A DNA stretch of 53,159 nt from Hyphomicrobiales bacterium (GCA_900472295.1 UCIA01000022.1:1-53159), one strand, 5' to 3'; counted from the stretch's first letter, positions 14,781-24,317 are shown. The notes: generated from the sequence alone by a model not told the origin. Translations and numbers: made by a program.

Positions 14781-17777
14781 ATGCGCCTTTTTCTGGCGGT
14801 CGTGCTGCTGATGTCCATGGCGCTCTTCTCCGCCGCGCGCGGTGAAGAGCGGATAGCCTTGGTTGTCGCCAATCCGGCCTATGAGGGCTCGCGGACAATC
14901 GCCAACGCCGACCTCAGTGCCGAGCTTGTTGCAACGACGCTGCGATCGCTTGGCTTCACCGTCCGGCAGGTGTCGGACGGCGACCGCGCCAATGTCGCGC
15001 GCGCCATGTTCGATTTCGCCAAGTCCCTGGCCAATCCGGATGCCGTCGGCATCTTCTACTATGTCGGCCATACCGCCCAGGCCAATGACAGGAACTATTT
15101 GCTGACGCGCGGCGCACGCATCGATTCGAAAGGGGAGTTGGACCAGACCGGCTTGCCGCTCGATCTGTTCATGCAGGCGCTCGAGGCAACGCAGACATTC
15201 AAGCTGGTTTTGCTAGACAATCCCGGCGACGCAAACAACCCGACGCCGGGCGTGGCGCAAGGACTGGCGGCGGTCCATCCGCCGTCCAGCGCCATCGTCG
15301 CTTTTTCCGCCAAGCCGGGAAGCGTCGCGCTGGACGAAAACAAACCAGTCACGGTGTTTGCCGATGCGCTAACGGCCGCGCTGACCAGGCGGGACATGAA
15401 CATCGGCGCCATACTCGCTTCGGTCACGGAAACCGTTGCCAACAACACACTCGGTGCTCAGGGACCGTGGGTAGCTTATGGCCTGGCCGCCGACGGCCAA
15501 TCTGTGCTGACGCCAGATCGGCCGGCCGCCGCCGCGGCACCGGTCGAGGGGCCGCCGGAAGCCGTTGCGCCTGAACCCGCGCCACCACCGATAGCAGGCT
15601 TCGGCGGCGGCGGTGGCTACGATTCCGGGGGCTGGGGCAGCGGCAGCGACACCGGCTCCGACGGCTTCGGGGGCAGCAGCCGGGAGCCCTACCCCATGGA
15701 CGTCGCTCCGGGTTCCGGCAATCCCGATGGCGCGATGGGCAACAGCGCCAAGGAGGCGGCGCTCTACGAGGAATACAAACGCCAGGAAGAGCAGCGCCGA
15801 TTGCAGGAGGAGCGGGCCCGCCAACGATACGCAGAGGAAAAGAAACGTCAGGAGGCCGCGGCAGCAGCGCAGAACAATCTCGGCGAGACCTATCCGCAGG
15901 AAAGCCAAGCCACCGGCGCCCAACCGCCTCCCGCCACCGAAGTGCCTCCCCCCGACCAGGCAGAGCTTCCCCCCGGAGACGGCATGACACCGCCGGCCCC
16001 GTCGGAGGTGGAGGCGCCACCGAAACCAGCGCCACTGCCCCTCGACCAGGCGCAAGCCCCTCCCTCCGGCGGTTCGCCCGCCCTTCCCGAGCCGGGCGCT
16101 GTCGAAGTGGTGCGCCATCCGACCATCGATGCACCGGATGAGATTGTCGCCGGCGAGACAGTGACGGTTTCGATCGCCCTGACCGAAGAGCAATTGACGC
16201 CCGAAGTGAAGGTTAAGGCAGCGCAGGGCTCGTCAGTGACGGAAGATGGCGCCCTGGCCATGACGATGCCGGCAGGCGCCGAGCAATGGCCAATCGATAT
16301 CGATCTCTTTGCTTCAGGCTTCGATCTCGCCGACGGCGGCAAATGGAGTCGGCGGACGACGCTCTACCGTCAGGACGACAGCGACATCGTCCGCTTCGAC
16401 GTCAAGGCGCGGCCGATCGCCAAGGACAGCAAGCCAGCCCAGTTCATTGCGCGTATCTACAGCGCCGGAAAATTCCTCGGATCGGCGGCGCGCCCAGTTA
16501 TCATCCGTCGCAGCGCGCCTGTCGAGGCAACCGCGCGGAGCGCCACAGCCGAGCGCTCCGCAGCACCTGCCATGCTGATGTTGGCGGCGGCGTCACCACA
16601 ATCGGCGGTGACGGGCGATATCACGCTTGGCGGCGCAGGCGGCGATGACGTCCCCGACCTCGACGTAACCATCCTCTATGACGATCCGAGCGGGCTGGGT
16701 TCCGGGCAGATCATCATCCATTCGCCGCATCTAGCCGGACCGGTGACCGATACGTTCTCGACACCGCCAGAGATGGCGGCGTGGCTGGACTCCGAATACC
16801 GCCGCCTGCTGCAGCTCGGTATGAGCCTGCGCGGTGCGGTTTCGCTGCAGCAGCCCGCCGCAAGCACCGATCCAGCCGCGCAGAGGCGTTTCGTCACGCT
16901 GGCCGCCGAAGGTTTTGGCGACGCGCTCTACCGCGACTATGTGCCGAACGCGTTCAAAGGCGTGTTCTGGTTGCTGCGCGGCAAAGGCGAGCTGCGTTCG
17001 ATCCAGATCACCTCGAACAGCCCGACCCTGCCCTGGGAGTTGATCCGCCCGCGCAGCGCCGACGGCGCCACCGCCGACGGTTTCCTCGGCATGGGCTACC
17101 GGCTGGCGCGCTGGGCGCCGCGCAGCAGCGCCTCACAGGTCGACAATCCGCTCGACCGCATGACCTTCACCGGCGTCGCGGCTGTCGCGCCCTCCTATGT
17201 CGACAAGCGCTCTCTGCGCTTCCAGCAGGACGAGATTGCAGCGCTGAGCAAGCTTGACGGCTACCGCCGCTTCGATGGCGATTTCATCTCCTTCGAAAAA
17301 CTGGTCGGCGAAGTCTCGACCGGGTTCATTCATTTCTCCGGTCATGGCGCGGTCAATCAGCCGAGCAGCGGCCGGCCGGTCTTTGCCATCGATCTCGTCG
17401 ACCAGTCGCTCGATCCCGACACATGGCGCGCGTTGGTCGCGGCAGCGCGTGGCAAGGGCAACCCGTTCTACTTCTTCAACGCCTGCGACACCGGCCGCTC
17501 GCAGATGCTCGGCGGCTTCGTGCAGGGCTGGGGTCCGGCGGTTCTGGCGGGCGGCGCTTCCGGCTTTATCGGCGGCATGTGGCCATTGACCGACCGAGCG
17601 GCAGCGGCCTTCTCGACCGATTTCTATGGTGGCATCAGCACGCGGATCAAGGATGGGCCGGTCTATCTCGCCGAGATCCTGCAGGATGTGCGCAAGCAAT
17701 TCTACCTGACCGGCGACCCGACCTATCTCGCCTATACATTCTACGGCAACGCCAATCTGAGGATTGTCGCGCAGTAA
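14781..17777 (+). CDS. Exported protein with degenerate caspase-like domain and intact CHAT protease domain
   Basis: From ATG 14781 the protein is 998 residues; upstream in-frame starts (14664, 14700, 14721) would lengthen the signal region. Order: signal peptide (LFLAVVLLMSMALFSAARG); caspase-like p20 domain (about 24-250) keeping His97 (FYYVGHTAQ, where GHG is usual) but with LLDNPGD where the catalytic DAC motif should be, so the cysteine is lost; Gly/Pro-rich linker (255-450) with a Glu/Arg/Gln coiled coil at about 325-367; a beta-rich domain (about 450-580); a C-terminal CHAT domain (about 640-998) with His855 (HFSGHGA) and Cys902 (FFNACDTG). The CHAT dyad looks active, so it is probably a periplasmic or envelope cysteine protease whose caspase-like part acts as a sensor or scaffold. 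Substrate and trigger are unknown. Confidence 0.85.
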   Translation: MRLFLAVVLLMSMALFSAARGEERIALVVANPAYEGSRTIANADLSAELVATTLRSLGFTVRQVSDGDRANVARAMFDFAKSLANPDAVGIFYYVGHTAQANDRNYLLTRGARIDSKGELDQTGLPLDLFMQALEATQTFKLVLLDNPGDANNPTPGVAQGLAAVHPPSSAIVAFSAKPGSVALDENKPVTVFADALTAALTRRDMNIGAILASVTETVANNTLGAQGPWVAYGLAADGQSVLTPDRPAAAAAPVEGPPEAVAPEPAPPPIAGFGGGGGYDSGGWGSGSDTGSDGFGGSSREPYPMDVAPGSGNPDGAMGNSAKEAALYEEYKRQEEQRRLQEERARQRYAEEKKRQEAAAAAQNNLGETYPQESQATGAQPPPATEVPPPDQAELPPGDGMTPPAPSEVEAPPKPAPLPLDQAQAPPSGGSPALPEPGAVEVVRHPTIDAPDEIVAGETVTVSIALTEEQLTPEVKVKAAQGSSVTEDGALAMTMPAGAEQWPIDIDLFASGFDLADGGKWSRRTTLYRQDDSDIVRFDVKARPIAKDSKPAQFIARIYSAGKFLGSAARPVIIRRSAPVEATARSATAERSAAPAMLMLAAASPQSAVTGDITLGGAGGDDVPDLDVTILYDDPSGLGSGQIIIHSPHLAGPVTDTFSTPPEMAAWLDSEYRRLLQLGMSLRGAVSLQQPAASTDPAAQRRFVTLAAEGFGDALYRDYVPNAFKGVFWLLRGKGELRSIQITSNSPTLPWELIRPRSADGATADGFLGMGYRLARWAPRSSASQVDNPLDRMTFTGVAAVAPSYVDKRSLRFQQDEIAALSKLDGYRRFDGDFISFEKLVGEVSTGFIHFSGHGAVNQPSSGRPVFAIDLVDQSLDPDTWRALVAAARGKGNPFYFFNACDTGRSQMLGGFVQGWGPAVLAGGASGFIGGMWPLTDRAAAAFSTDFYGGISTRIKDGPVYLAEILQDVRKQFYLTGDPTYLAYTFYGNANLRIVAQ

Positions 17778-18256
17778 GCGATGGGTCGTGAGTGATGGAT
17801 CGTCGGGGGCGGATTGGCTGAGGCTTCAGTTTATAACGCGTTTTGCGGGCATGGCACGCTGGCGTCGCCGCAGCGTGAGGCCGTCGGCCTGGAACTCATG
17901 TCTTCGGACTGCCGAACAAGCTCGGCAAAGAGCAGGGCGAAGCTTCCCAGTATCAGGAAGACGATAATCAGGCGTGTCACCGGCAATAGACAGATCCCGA
18001 CTGGCTAGCCCCCCAGCCACCCATCCTCTGCCGGCTAACATGATCGATCGGGCTTTACGAGTGTTTAAGCCCGCTCTTAACCATCACGTTCGCCGCTTGG
18101 GCGACATGAAGCGCGAGCAGCCGGTTTTCGCAGCCGATTTCCGAACTGGCGCAGCCGTGGCGGGACGGGACGCCGCCTCCCTTTGCAGATGCGCCTGCCC
18201 ATGCTACCCCACGCAACCGCCGCCGACCGCCATCGGCCGGCCGCCATCGGGAAGTC
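17778..18256. other. 479-base gap with no supported gene
   Basis: Several short frames cross this stretch on both strands but none has a good start site or recognisable protein. Near 18065-18080 a TTAA and a TTAACCAT lie eight bases apart, resembling a slightly misspaced CtrA box. These may belong to the nadK promoter. No terminator with a T-run was found after the CHAT gene. Confidence 0.4.
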
Positions 18257-19024
18257 ATGAGCAAAGCCAGTCTCGCCTTCGTCTCCTCCGACACCGCCGA
18301 CGCCAACGCGGCGATGGAAAGCCTGTCGGCCCGCTATGGCCAGGCCTCCTTCGACGACGCCGAGGTGATCGTGGCGCTCGGCGGCGACGGCTTCCTGCTG
18401 CAGACCCTGCGCGACACGATGAGCACGGGAAAGAAGGTCTACGGCATGAACCGTGGCACCATCGGCTTCCTGATGAACGAATACCGCGTCGGCGGCCTCA
18501 CCGAGCGCATCGCCGCTGCTGTCGCCGAAACGATCCGGCCGCTGGAAATGCTGGCAGTGACGCATGAGGGCGAGACGGTTTCGGCGCTCGCCATCAACGA
18601 GGTGGCGCTGTGGCGCCAGTCCTACCAGACGGCAAAGATCCGCATCACCGTCGACGATCAGGTCCGCATCGAGGAACTGAACTGCGACGGCGTGATGATC
18701 GCGACGCCGGCCGGCTCCACCGCCTACAATCTGTCGGCGCACGGTCCGATCCTGCCGCTCGACGCGCCGCTTTTGGCGCTGACCCCGGTCAGCCCGTTCA
18801 GGCCGCGGCGTTGGCGGGGTGCCCTGTTGTCCAACAAGTCGACCGTTCGCTTCGATATTCTCGAGCCGGAAAAGCGGCCGGTGAACGCTGCGGCCGACCA
18901 TACCGAGGTCAAGGCGGTGGCGTCGGTAACGGTCCGGGAATCGCCGGGCGCGACGGCGACGCTGCTGTTTGATCCCAATCATTCGTGGAACGAACGCATT
19001 CTCGCCGAGCAGTTCCGCTATTGA
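18257..19024 (+). CDS. nadK: NAD kinase
   Basis: The 255-residue protein has the NAD kinase motifs in order: VALGGDGFLLQTLRD (GGDG, about residue 40), GMNRGTIGFLMNE (about 65), AINEVALWR (NE/D, about 117), CDGVMIATPAGSTAYNLSAHG (STAY, about 145-160) and the C-terminal SNKSTVRFDIL. It phosphorylates NAD to NADP, the cell's only de novo NADP source. Length and motifs are typical of alphaproteobacterial enzymes. Confidence 0.96.
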   Translation: MSKASLAFVSSDTADANAAMESLSARYGQASFDDAEVIVALGGDGFLLQTLRDTMSTGKKVYGMNRGTIGFLMNEYRVGGLTERIAAAVAETIRPLEMLAVTHEGETVSALAINEVALWRQSYQTAKIRITVDDQVRIEELNCDGVMIATPAGSTAYNLSAHGPILPLDAPLLALTPVSPFRPRRWRGALLSNKSTVRFDILEPEKRPVNAAADHTEVKAVASVTVRESPGATATLLFDPNHSWNERILAEQFRY

Positions 19025-19159
19025 GCCGGCGCAAAGTGACACTACCTGATTAAGCATCGCGATTAAGCCTACGTTTTCACAATCGCACCAATCCCGCCCG
19101 TTTCTGTTGACAAATCGCGGGCTTGCGCCTAATCGCAATACCAATCTTGCAGGCACACT

Positions 19160-20833
19160 GTGCTTGCCGCGACGAATGCCGTTGCGCTTCCCCGAACCAG
19201 CCAAAGACAACAACTCTTGTCCTCAGACACCACGACCGCTCCAGAAGCGTTGACCTTTTCAGACCTCGGCCTGTCGCCGAAGGTCCTTTCCGCAGTCACC
19301 GATGCCGGCTACACCCAGCCGACGCCGATCCAGGCCGGCGCCATCCCGCATGCCTTGCTCGGCAAGGATATTCTGGGCATCGCCCAGACCGGCACTGGCA
19401 AGACGGCTTCCTTCGTGCTGCCGATGCTGACCCGCCTCGAAAACGGCCGGGCCCGCGCTCGTATGCCGCGTACGCTGATCCTCGAGCCGACGCGCGAACT
19501 CGCCGCGCAGGTCGAAGAGAATTTCATCAGGTACGGCAAGAACCACAAGCTCAACATCGCGCTTCTGATCGGCGGTGTCTCCTTTGACGAACAAAACAAG
19601 AAGCTGGAGCGCGGCGTCGACGTGCTGATCGCCACGCCGGGCCGCCTGCTCGACCACCGCGAACGCGGCAAGCTTTTGCTCAACGGTGTCGAGATCCTCG
19701 TCATCGACGAAGCCGACCGCATGCTCGACATGGGCTTCATCCCCGACATCGAGCGCATCTGCGAGATGATCCCGTTCACCCGGCAGACGCTGTTCTTCTC
19801 GGCGACGATGCCGCCGGAAATCACCAAGCTCACCGAAAAGTTTCTGCATGCGCCAGTGCGCGTCGAGGTCTCCAAGGCAGCATCGGCCGCCACCAACATC
19901 ATCCAGCGCCTGGTCAAGTCCGGCTCGAAGCCCTGGGACAAGCGCGAGACGCTGCGCAATCTGATGAAGGCCGAAGACGCCGAGCTCAAGAACGCCATCA
20001 TCTTCTGCAACCGCAAGATCGAAGTGTCGGAACTGTTCCGCTCACTGCTGAAGTATGATTTCGACGCCGGCGCCCTGCATGGCGACATGGACCAGCGCGC
20101 CCGCATGCAGATGCTGGCCAATTTCCGCGACGGCAAATTGCGCTATCTCGTTGCTTCCGACGTCGCTGCGCGCGGCCTCGACATTCCCGATGTCAGCCAC
20201 GTCTTCAACTATGACGTACCGATCCACGCCGAAGACTACGTCCACCGCATCGGCCGTACCGGCCGCGCCGGACGCTCGGGCAAATCCTTCACCATCGCCA
20301 CCAAATCAGACACCAAATACATCGACGCCATCGAGCGGCTGATCGGCAACAAGATCGAATGGCATGACGGGGACCTGTCGACGGTGGTCGCCAGCGAAGG
20401 CGGCGAGGACGAAGCGCCCCGTCGTGGCCGTGGCGCCCCGCGCCGCGCCGGCCGCAAGGACGAGGACCGCAAGTCCCACGAACGCAAAGACGGTGGCGAG
20501 CGCAAGCCACGCGAACGCCATGCCAAGCGCAGCGACGACGCGCCGGTGGCAGAGGCCGCACGCGAGGAACAGCCGGTTGTGGCTGAAGCCCCGGTCGCCG
20601 ACATCGGCGAACGGCATCAGCGCAAGGAAGCGATCCGCTCCGAAAACAGCGAGCGCAAGGTCTCCGATCGCAACAACGAGAACCGTGCCCCGGAACGCGG
20701 CGACACCCGTCCGCAGCGCGCCAACAACAGCCGCCCTGCCCGCAACGCCCGTGGCGGCGGCGAAGACAATGACGGCACCGTCGGCTTCGGCGATGACATG
20801 CCGGCCTTCATGAAGATCGTCGCCAAGGTCTGA
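19160..20833 (+). CDS. DEAD-box ATP-dependent RNA helicase
   Basis: The 557-residue protein carries the full helicase set: Q motif (FSDLGLSPKVL to PTPIQ), Walker A AQTGTGKT, PTREL, TPGR, DEAD (VIDEADRMLDMGF), SAT (FFSATMPP), then IIFCN, ARGLDIPDV and HRIGRTGR in the second RecA domain (to about residue 395). The last 160 residues are a basic, Arg/Glu-rich disordered tail with RRGRGAPRRAGRK, typical of RhlE/RNA-degradosome type helicases in rhizobia. GTG 19160 is the first start; TTG 19217 (giving SSDTTTAPEAL) is an equally plausible one. A strong terminator follows. Confidence 0.92.
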   Translation: MLAATNAVALPRTSQRQQLLSSDTTTAPEALTFSDLGLSPKVLSAVTDAGYTQPTPIQAGAIPHALLGKDILGIAQTGTGKTASFVLPMLTRLENGRARARMPRTLILEPTRELAAQVEENFIRYGKNHKLNIALLIGGVSFDEQNKKLERGVDVLIATPGRLLDHRERGKLLLNGVEILVIDEADRMLDMGFIPDIERICEMIPFTRQTLFFSATMPPEITKLTEKFLHAPVRVEVSKAASAATNIIQRLVKSGSKPWDKRETLRNLMKAEDAELKNAIIFCNRKIEVSELFRSLLKYDFDAGALHGDMDQRARMQMLANFRDGKLRYLVASDVAARGLDIPDVSHVFNYDVPIHAEDYVHRIGRTGRAGRSGKSFTIATKSDTKYIDAIERLIGNKIEWHDGDLSTVVASEGGEDEAPRRGRGAPRRAGRKDEDRKSHERKDGGERKPRERHAKRSDDAPVAEAAREEQPVVAEAPVADIGERHQRKEAIRSENSERKVSDRNNENRAPERGDTRPQRANNSRPARNARGGGEDNDGTVGFGDDMPAFMKIVAKV

Positions 20834-20868
20834 TCGGCTCCGGCCAAGCTACAAATTCTCAAATAATA

Positions 20869-20892
20869 ACGGCCCCTTGCGGGGCCGTTTTT
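20869..20892 (+). terminator. Intrinsic terminator of the DEAD-box helicase gene
   Basis: ACGGCCCC (20869-20876) pairs perfectly with GGGGCCGT (20881-20888) around TTGC, followed by TTTTT. An A/T-rich stretch precedes it. It lies 36 bases past the stop codon and between convergent genes. Confidence 0.93.
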
Positions 20893-20911
20893 ATGTCTAT
20901 CATCGCTCTGA

Positions 20912-21562
20912 TCAGGTGAGCGGCGAAAGCTGGATTTCGACGCGCCGGTTCTGGGCGCGGCCGGCCGTCGTTCCGTTGGAGGCGATCGGGCGGGTCTTGC
21001 CGAAGCCGGTAACGGCGAAGCGGCGCGAATCGACGCCCTGCCCTGAGAGATAATTGGCGACCGCCAGCGCGCGGCGCTGCGACAGGTCGAAATTGTGCTC
21101 GTCGCCACCGGTCGAATCGGTATGGCCGAACACGTCCACCGTCGTCTGCTTGAACTTCTTCAGCACCAGCGCAACCGAGTTCAGCACCTGGTAGAAGCCG
21201 GGCTTCACCGCATCCTGGTCGACGTTGAAGGTGATGTCGGACGGCATGTTGAGAATGATCTGGTCGCCGGTGCGGGTGACGCTGACGCCCGTGCCTTCGA
21301 GCTGCCGGCGCAGTTCAGCCTCGTTCTGGTCCATCGTGGCGCCGATGGCGCCGCCGGCCAGCGCGCCGATGCCGGCGCCGATCAGCGCGTTGCGGCGGTC
21401 ATTGCCGCCGGCAAGCAGGCCGAGGCCCGCACCTGCCAGCGCGCCAAGGCCGGCGCCGGCTGCGGTGTTGGAAACCTTCTGCTCCCCGGTATACGGATCG
21501 GTCGTGGTGCAGGCGCTCACCAGCACAGCCGTCGCAACGGCGACGAGCACAGTCTTTTTCAT
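20912..21562 (-). CDS. OmpA-family peptidoglycan-associated lipoprotein
   Basis: The 216-residue protein starts at ATG 21562 (GGAGAGGGA upstream). It has a lipoprotein signal ending LVSAC with Cys18, a glycine-zipper region (GAGLGALAGAGLGLLAGG, then GAGIGALAGGAIGA, about residues 35-75), and a C-terminal OmpA peptidoglycan-binding domain (about 105-215) with VFGHTDSTGGDEHN, LSQRRALAVANYL and NRRVEI. It is expected to tether the outer membrane to peptidoglycan. It resembles the YiaD group. The gene is convergent with the helicase. Confidence 0.9.
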   Translation of the reverse strand: MKKTVLVAVATAVLVSACTTTDPYTGEQKVSNTAAGAGLGALAGAGLGLLAGGNDRRNALIGAGIGALAGGAIGATMDQNEAELRRQLEGTGVSVTRTGDQIILNMPSDITFNVDQDAVKPGFYQVLNSVALVLKKFKQTTVDVFGHTDSTGGDEHNFDLSQRRALAVANYLSGQGVDSRRFAVTGFGKTRPIASNGTTAGRAQNRRVEIQLSPLT

Positions 21563-21713
21563 AAGGATCGTCCCTCTCCAAACCGCGGCCTTTACGGCTC
21601 GCGCATATAAGCCCTTCTCCGGTCTTGTACCATGAAATGCGGCGAAAAACCGAGCGGCGAAAACGGCTTTTCCCCGCTCACGCCACTCTTCTGCTCCGAC
21701 GGTTGGCCCTGTC

Positions 21714-22082
21714 CTACCAGAGGTTCTTGCCGTCGATGACGACCACTTCAACCTTGTCGAGGTCGAAATCGTCGAACAGCCGGGAATTGACCGAGATCTT
21801 GGGATTGTCGAAGTCCGGTTTTCCGGTCGACCAGTCCGGCGTTTCGGTGAAGGTGCCGCAGCCGCAAACGGCGCAAAACCCGTGTTTGACGGTCTTCGAT
21901 CCCCAGAGATAGACGGAGACGTTTTTCGGCGAGCTGGTGAGCTTGAATTGCGACGGAACGTAGTAGGCCCACAGCGAACCGCGCTTGGAGCAGAACGAGC
22001 AGGTGCATTGCGTTACCGTCTCGGGCGGCTGCGATACCTCGAATGTCGTCGCCTTGCAGTGACAGCTGGCCTTGATGGTCAT
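21714..22082 (-). CDS. GFA-family zinc protein (glutathione-dependent formaldehyde-activating-like)
   Basis: The 122-residue protein from ATG 22082 (GGAGAGGAAA upstream) has the GFA zinc ligands CHCKA near residue 8, CTCSFCSKRG near 27-33 and FCAVCGCGTF near 70. The family is named for glutathione-dependent formaldehyde activation, but most members, including this one, have no proven reaction; some are carbon-sulfur lyases. A repeat element lies 29 bases upstream of its start codon. A second GFA protein lies 3 kb away at 24958. Confidence 0.85.
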   Translation of the reverse strand: MTIKASCHCKATTFEVSQPPETVTQCTCSFCSKRGSLWAYYVPSQFKLTSSPKNVSVYLWGSKTVKHGFCAVCGCGTFTETPDWSTGKPDFDNPKISVNSRLFDDFDLDKVEVVVIDGKNLW

Positions 22083-22110
22083 GAAGCGCTTTCCTCTCCG
22101 TTGCCCGCCC

Positions 22111-22197
22111 TGATGCATGTCGCTCAAAAGTGATCCCGGTTTTGAGACAACGACATGCATCAAAACAAAGACCTAAGCGCGTCGACGCGACGCGCTT
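22111..22197 (-). repeat. Intergenic mosaic element with two hairpins (copy A)
   Basis: Hairpin 1: TGATGCATGTCG-CTCAAAA at 22111-22129 pairs with TTTTGAG-(ACAA)-CGACATGCATCA at 22140-22162. A linker CAAAACAAAGACCT follows. Hairpin 2: AAGCGCGTCG (22175-22184) pairs perfectly with CGACGCGCTT (22188-22197). The layout, the AAAAGTG...CGGTTTT core and the linker match the element at 50311-50410, while the stem arms differ but still pair. It is of the rhizobial intergenic mosaic (RIME-like) type and sits 29 bases upstream of the GFA start codon. Confidence 0.8.
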
Positions 22198-22313
22198 TAC
22201 GGCGGCAAAGGCACCATAAAGGAAGGCTCCTGACAACTGTCTGTCAGCAGGCTCTGGTCGATCGAGCCGAGCAGCGGTCCGGCTGAAGCGGGCCCGTCGT
22301 CACCTGGCAATCG

Positions 22314-23207
22314 TCACCACCTGCCGATATAGGCGGCCAGTTCGTCCGGCGTCCCATTTGGGAAGGCCTGTTTCAGAAAATCCAGGAACGCCGATACTCG
22401 AGCGCTGAGCAGCCGCCGGGAGGGGTAGAGCGTCCATAGAGAGATCTCGGGGCCGTCAATATCCCCCCAATTCACCAATGTGCCGTCAGCCAGGTCGTGG
22501 GCCACCAACGAAATGGGAAGCCGTCCTGCGCCGACGCCGGCTCGCACCGCATCCCGGACCATGATGAGCGTCGACAAAGCAAGGACAGGTTCGATTGTGA
22601 CCGTTGACCTGCCAGCCTGTGTCTTCACCTGCCATGTTTGCCGCTCGCCTGTCCCGCGCGCAACGCCAGGAGCGGCGAGCCCACCGGTCGGGCGAGGAAG
22701 GTCGGGGCTCGCCACAACGACCAGGCGGTCGCGCAGAAACGCCCGTCCGACCAGGCTTTCATCGGGATCCGGATTGACCCGGATTACCAGATCGTAGCCT
22801 TCCTCGATCATGTCGACATGCCGGTCCTCGGTCGTCACTTCAAGTCTCACCTCCGGATACCTAAGGGCAAACCCCGCAGCGATCCTCCCCATTGCGGTCT
22901 GTGAAAAATGCAAAGGTGCGCTGATCCGCAATCTGCCCTTGGGCCTCTGACCGCCCGAGGCAATCGCCGAAGCCGTCTCGTCCAGCTCGGCAAGCAACGC
23001 CCCCGTCCGCTCAAAGAGCGCCCGTCCTTCCTCGGTGAGCTTCAGGTTACGGGCACCCCGTTCAAACAGTCGCAGATCGAGACTGCCTTCCAGGTCTCCA
23101 ACGCGCCGGGACAACGTTGCCTTGGGCCGACCGGTGGCTCTTGCCGCTTTGCCGAAGCCTCCATGGCGGGCAACGAGGTTAAAATCGGCGAGGGCTAAAA
23201 GATCCAT
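22314..23207 (-). CDS. LysR-family transcriptional regulator
   Basis: The 297-residue protein has the N-terminal LysR helix-turn-helix (FNLVARHGGFGKAARATG then LSRRVGDLEGSLDLRLFERG, residues 8-53) and a substrate-binding-like effector domain with RLRISAPLHF near residue 92. It is divergent from an NmrA-type oxidoreductase, so it probably controls that gene. In the 103-base gap the inverted repeat AGAC-GACGT-GTCT at 23224-23236 is a possible LysR site, though short. The N-terminus suggests the CrgA/AaeR-like group that often pairs with oxidoreductases; the inducer is unknown. Confidence 0.9.
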   Translation of the reverse strand: MDLLALADFNLVARHGGFGKAARATGRPKATLSRRVGDLEGSLDLRLFERGARNLKLTEEGRALFERTGALLAELDETASAIASGGQRPKGRLRISAPLHFSQTAMGRIAAGFALRYPEVRLEVTTEDRHVDMIEEGYDLVIRVNPDPDESLVGRAFLRDRLVVVASPDLPRPTGGLAAPGVARGTGERQTWQVKTQAGRSTVTIEPVLALSTLIMVRDAVRAGVGAGRLPISLVAHDLADGTLVNWGDIDGPEISLWTLYPSRRLLSARVSAFLDFLKQAFPNGTPDELAAYIGRW

Positions 23208-23310
23208 GAGTGTCCCATCAGTGAGACGACGTGTCTAAAATTACCGTCTACTGGGCACTTTGTGAGCCACACATATTGGGGGTGTCAAGCAATCCAACAG
23301 GAGAAATTCC

Positions 23311-24180
23311 ATGACCATTCTCGTTACCGGCGCCACCGGCAATATTGGCCGCCAAGTCGTCGACCACCTCGTCAAGCGCCACGCCGATGTGCGTGCTCTC
23401 GTCCGCGATCCGTCGAAAGCCAGCTTCCCGGCTGCCGTATCCGTCGTGCAAGGCGACTTTCTCGACGTCGATTCGCTGCGGAAAGCCATGTCCGGGGTTT
23501 CCACCCTGTTCCTCTTGAACGCCGTGGTACCGGATGAATTCACCCAGGCTTTGATCGCGCTGAATGTCGCCCGATCGGCCGGCATCGAGCGGATCGTCTA
23601 TCTCTCCGTGATCCACGCCGACGTCTATGTGAACGTGCCGCATTTCGCGGGCAAGTTCGGCGTCGAGCGAATGATCGAACAGATGGACTTCAAGGCTACG
23701 ATCTTGCGCCCGGCCTACTTCATGCAGAACGATTTGACGATCGAAGATGTCATCACCGGCTACGGCACCTACCCAATGCCGATCGGCGCCAAGGGTCTCG
23801 CCATGATCGACGCCCGTGACATCGCCGAGATCGCCGCTCTTGCGCTGCTGCGCCGCGAACAATCCGAGGTGCCGCTTGCGCTCGACCAGATCAACCTTGT
23901 CGGCCCGCAGACACTGACCGGGACGGATATCGCCGCAATCTGGTCGGACGTGCTCGCCCGCCCGATCAGCTACAGCGGCGACAATACCGAGGCTTTCGAG
24001 CAAAATCTCAAGCAGTTCCTGCCCGCCTGGATGGCTTACGACATGCGCCTGATGGGCGAACGCTTCTTCACCGACGGAATGGTGCCCGAGACCGGCGACG
24101 TCGAGCGCCTGACGGCACTTCTGGGCCGCCCACTGCGCCCATATCGAGACTTCGCATCATCAGTCGCTGCTGCCGTCTGA
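23311..24180 (+). CDS. NmrA-like NAD(P)-binding oxidoreductase
   Basis: The 289-residue protein has the extended-SDR/NmrA nucleotide-binding start MTILVTGATGNIGRQVVDHL (GxxGxxG) and ADVRALVRDPSKA, followed by VVQGDFLDVDSL and LRPAYFMQND. It lacks the classic YxxxK pair at the usual place, as most NmrA/QorB/azoreductase-like relatives do. These act as NAD(P)H quinone reductases or redox sensors. It has a good ribosome binding site (AGGAGAAATTCC before ATG) and is divergent from a LysR regulator. Confidence 0.87.
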   Translation: MTILVTGATGNIGRQVVDHLVKRHADVRALVRDPSKASFPAAVSVVQGDFLDVDSLRKAMSGVSTLFLLNAVVPDEFTQALIALNVARSAGIERIVYLSVIHADVYVNVPHFAGKFGVERMIEQMDFKATILRPAYFMQNDLTIEDVITGYGTYPMPIGAKGLAMIDARDIAEIAALALLRREQSEVPLALDQINLVGPQTLTGTDIAAIWSDVLARPISYSGDNTEAFEQNLKQFLPAWMAYDMRLMGERFFTDGMVPETGDVERLTALLGRPLRPYRDFASSVAAAV

Positions 24181-24317
24181 CGCCCACTTGTTGCTCGGGA
24201 GCGCGCAAAAACCCTAAGACTGAGAAGCGCTCGGCAGCGTCATGGATTACCCCACGACACATGCCAGCCTTCTCAGCTAACTATGGCCTGCCTTCCGATG
24301 AACTTTGTCAACAGTAC

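Noticed and set aside
17974..18567. 197-residue plus-strand frame overlapping nadK
   Set aside because: It runs out of frame through the NAD kinase gene and has no motif of its own.
19049..19068. GATTAAGC direct repeat with 12-base period before the helicase gene
   Set aside because: Only two copies, and the TTAA halves are nine bases apart, which does not fit CtrA; too little to call a site.
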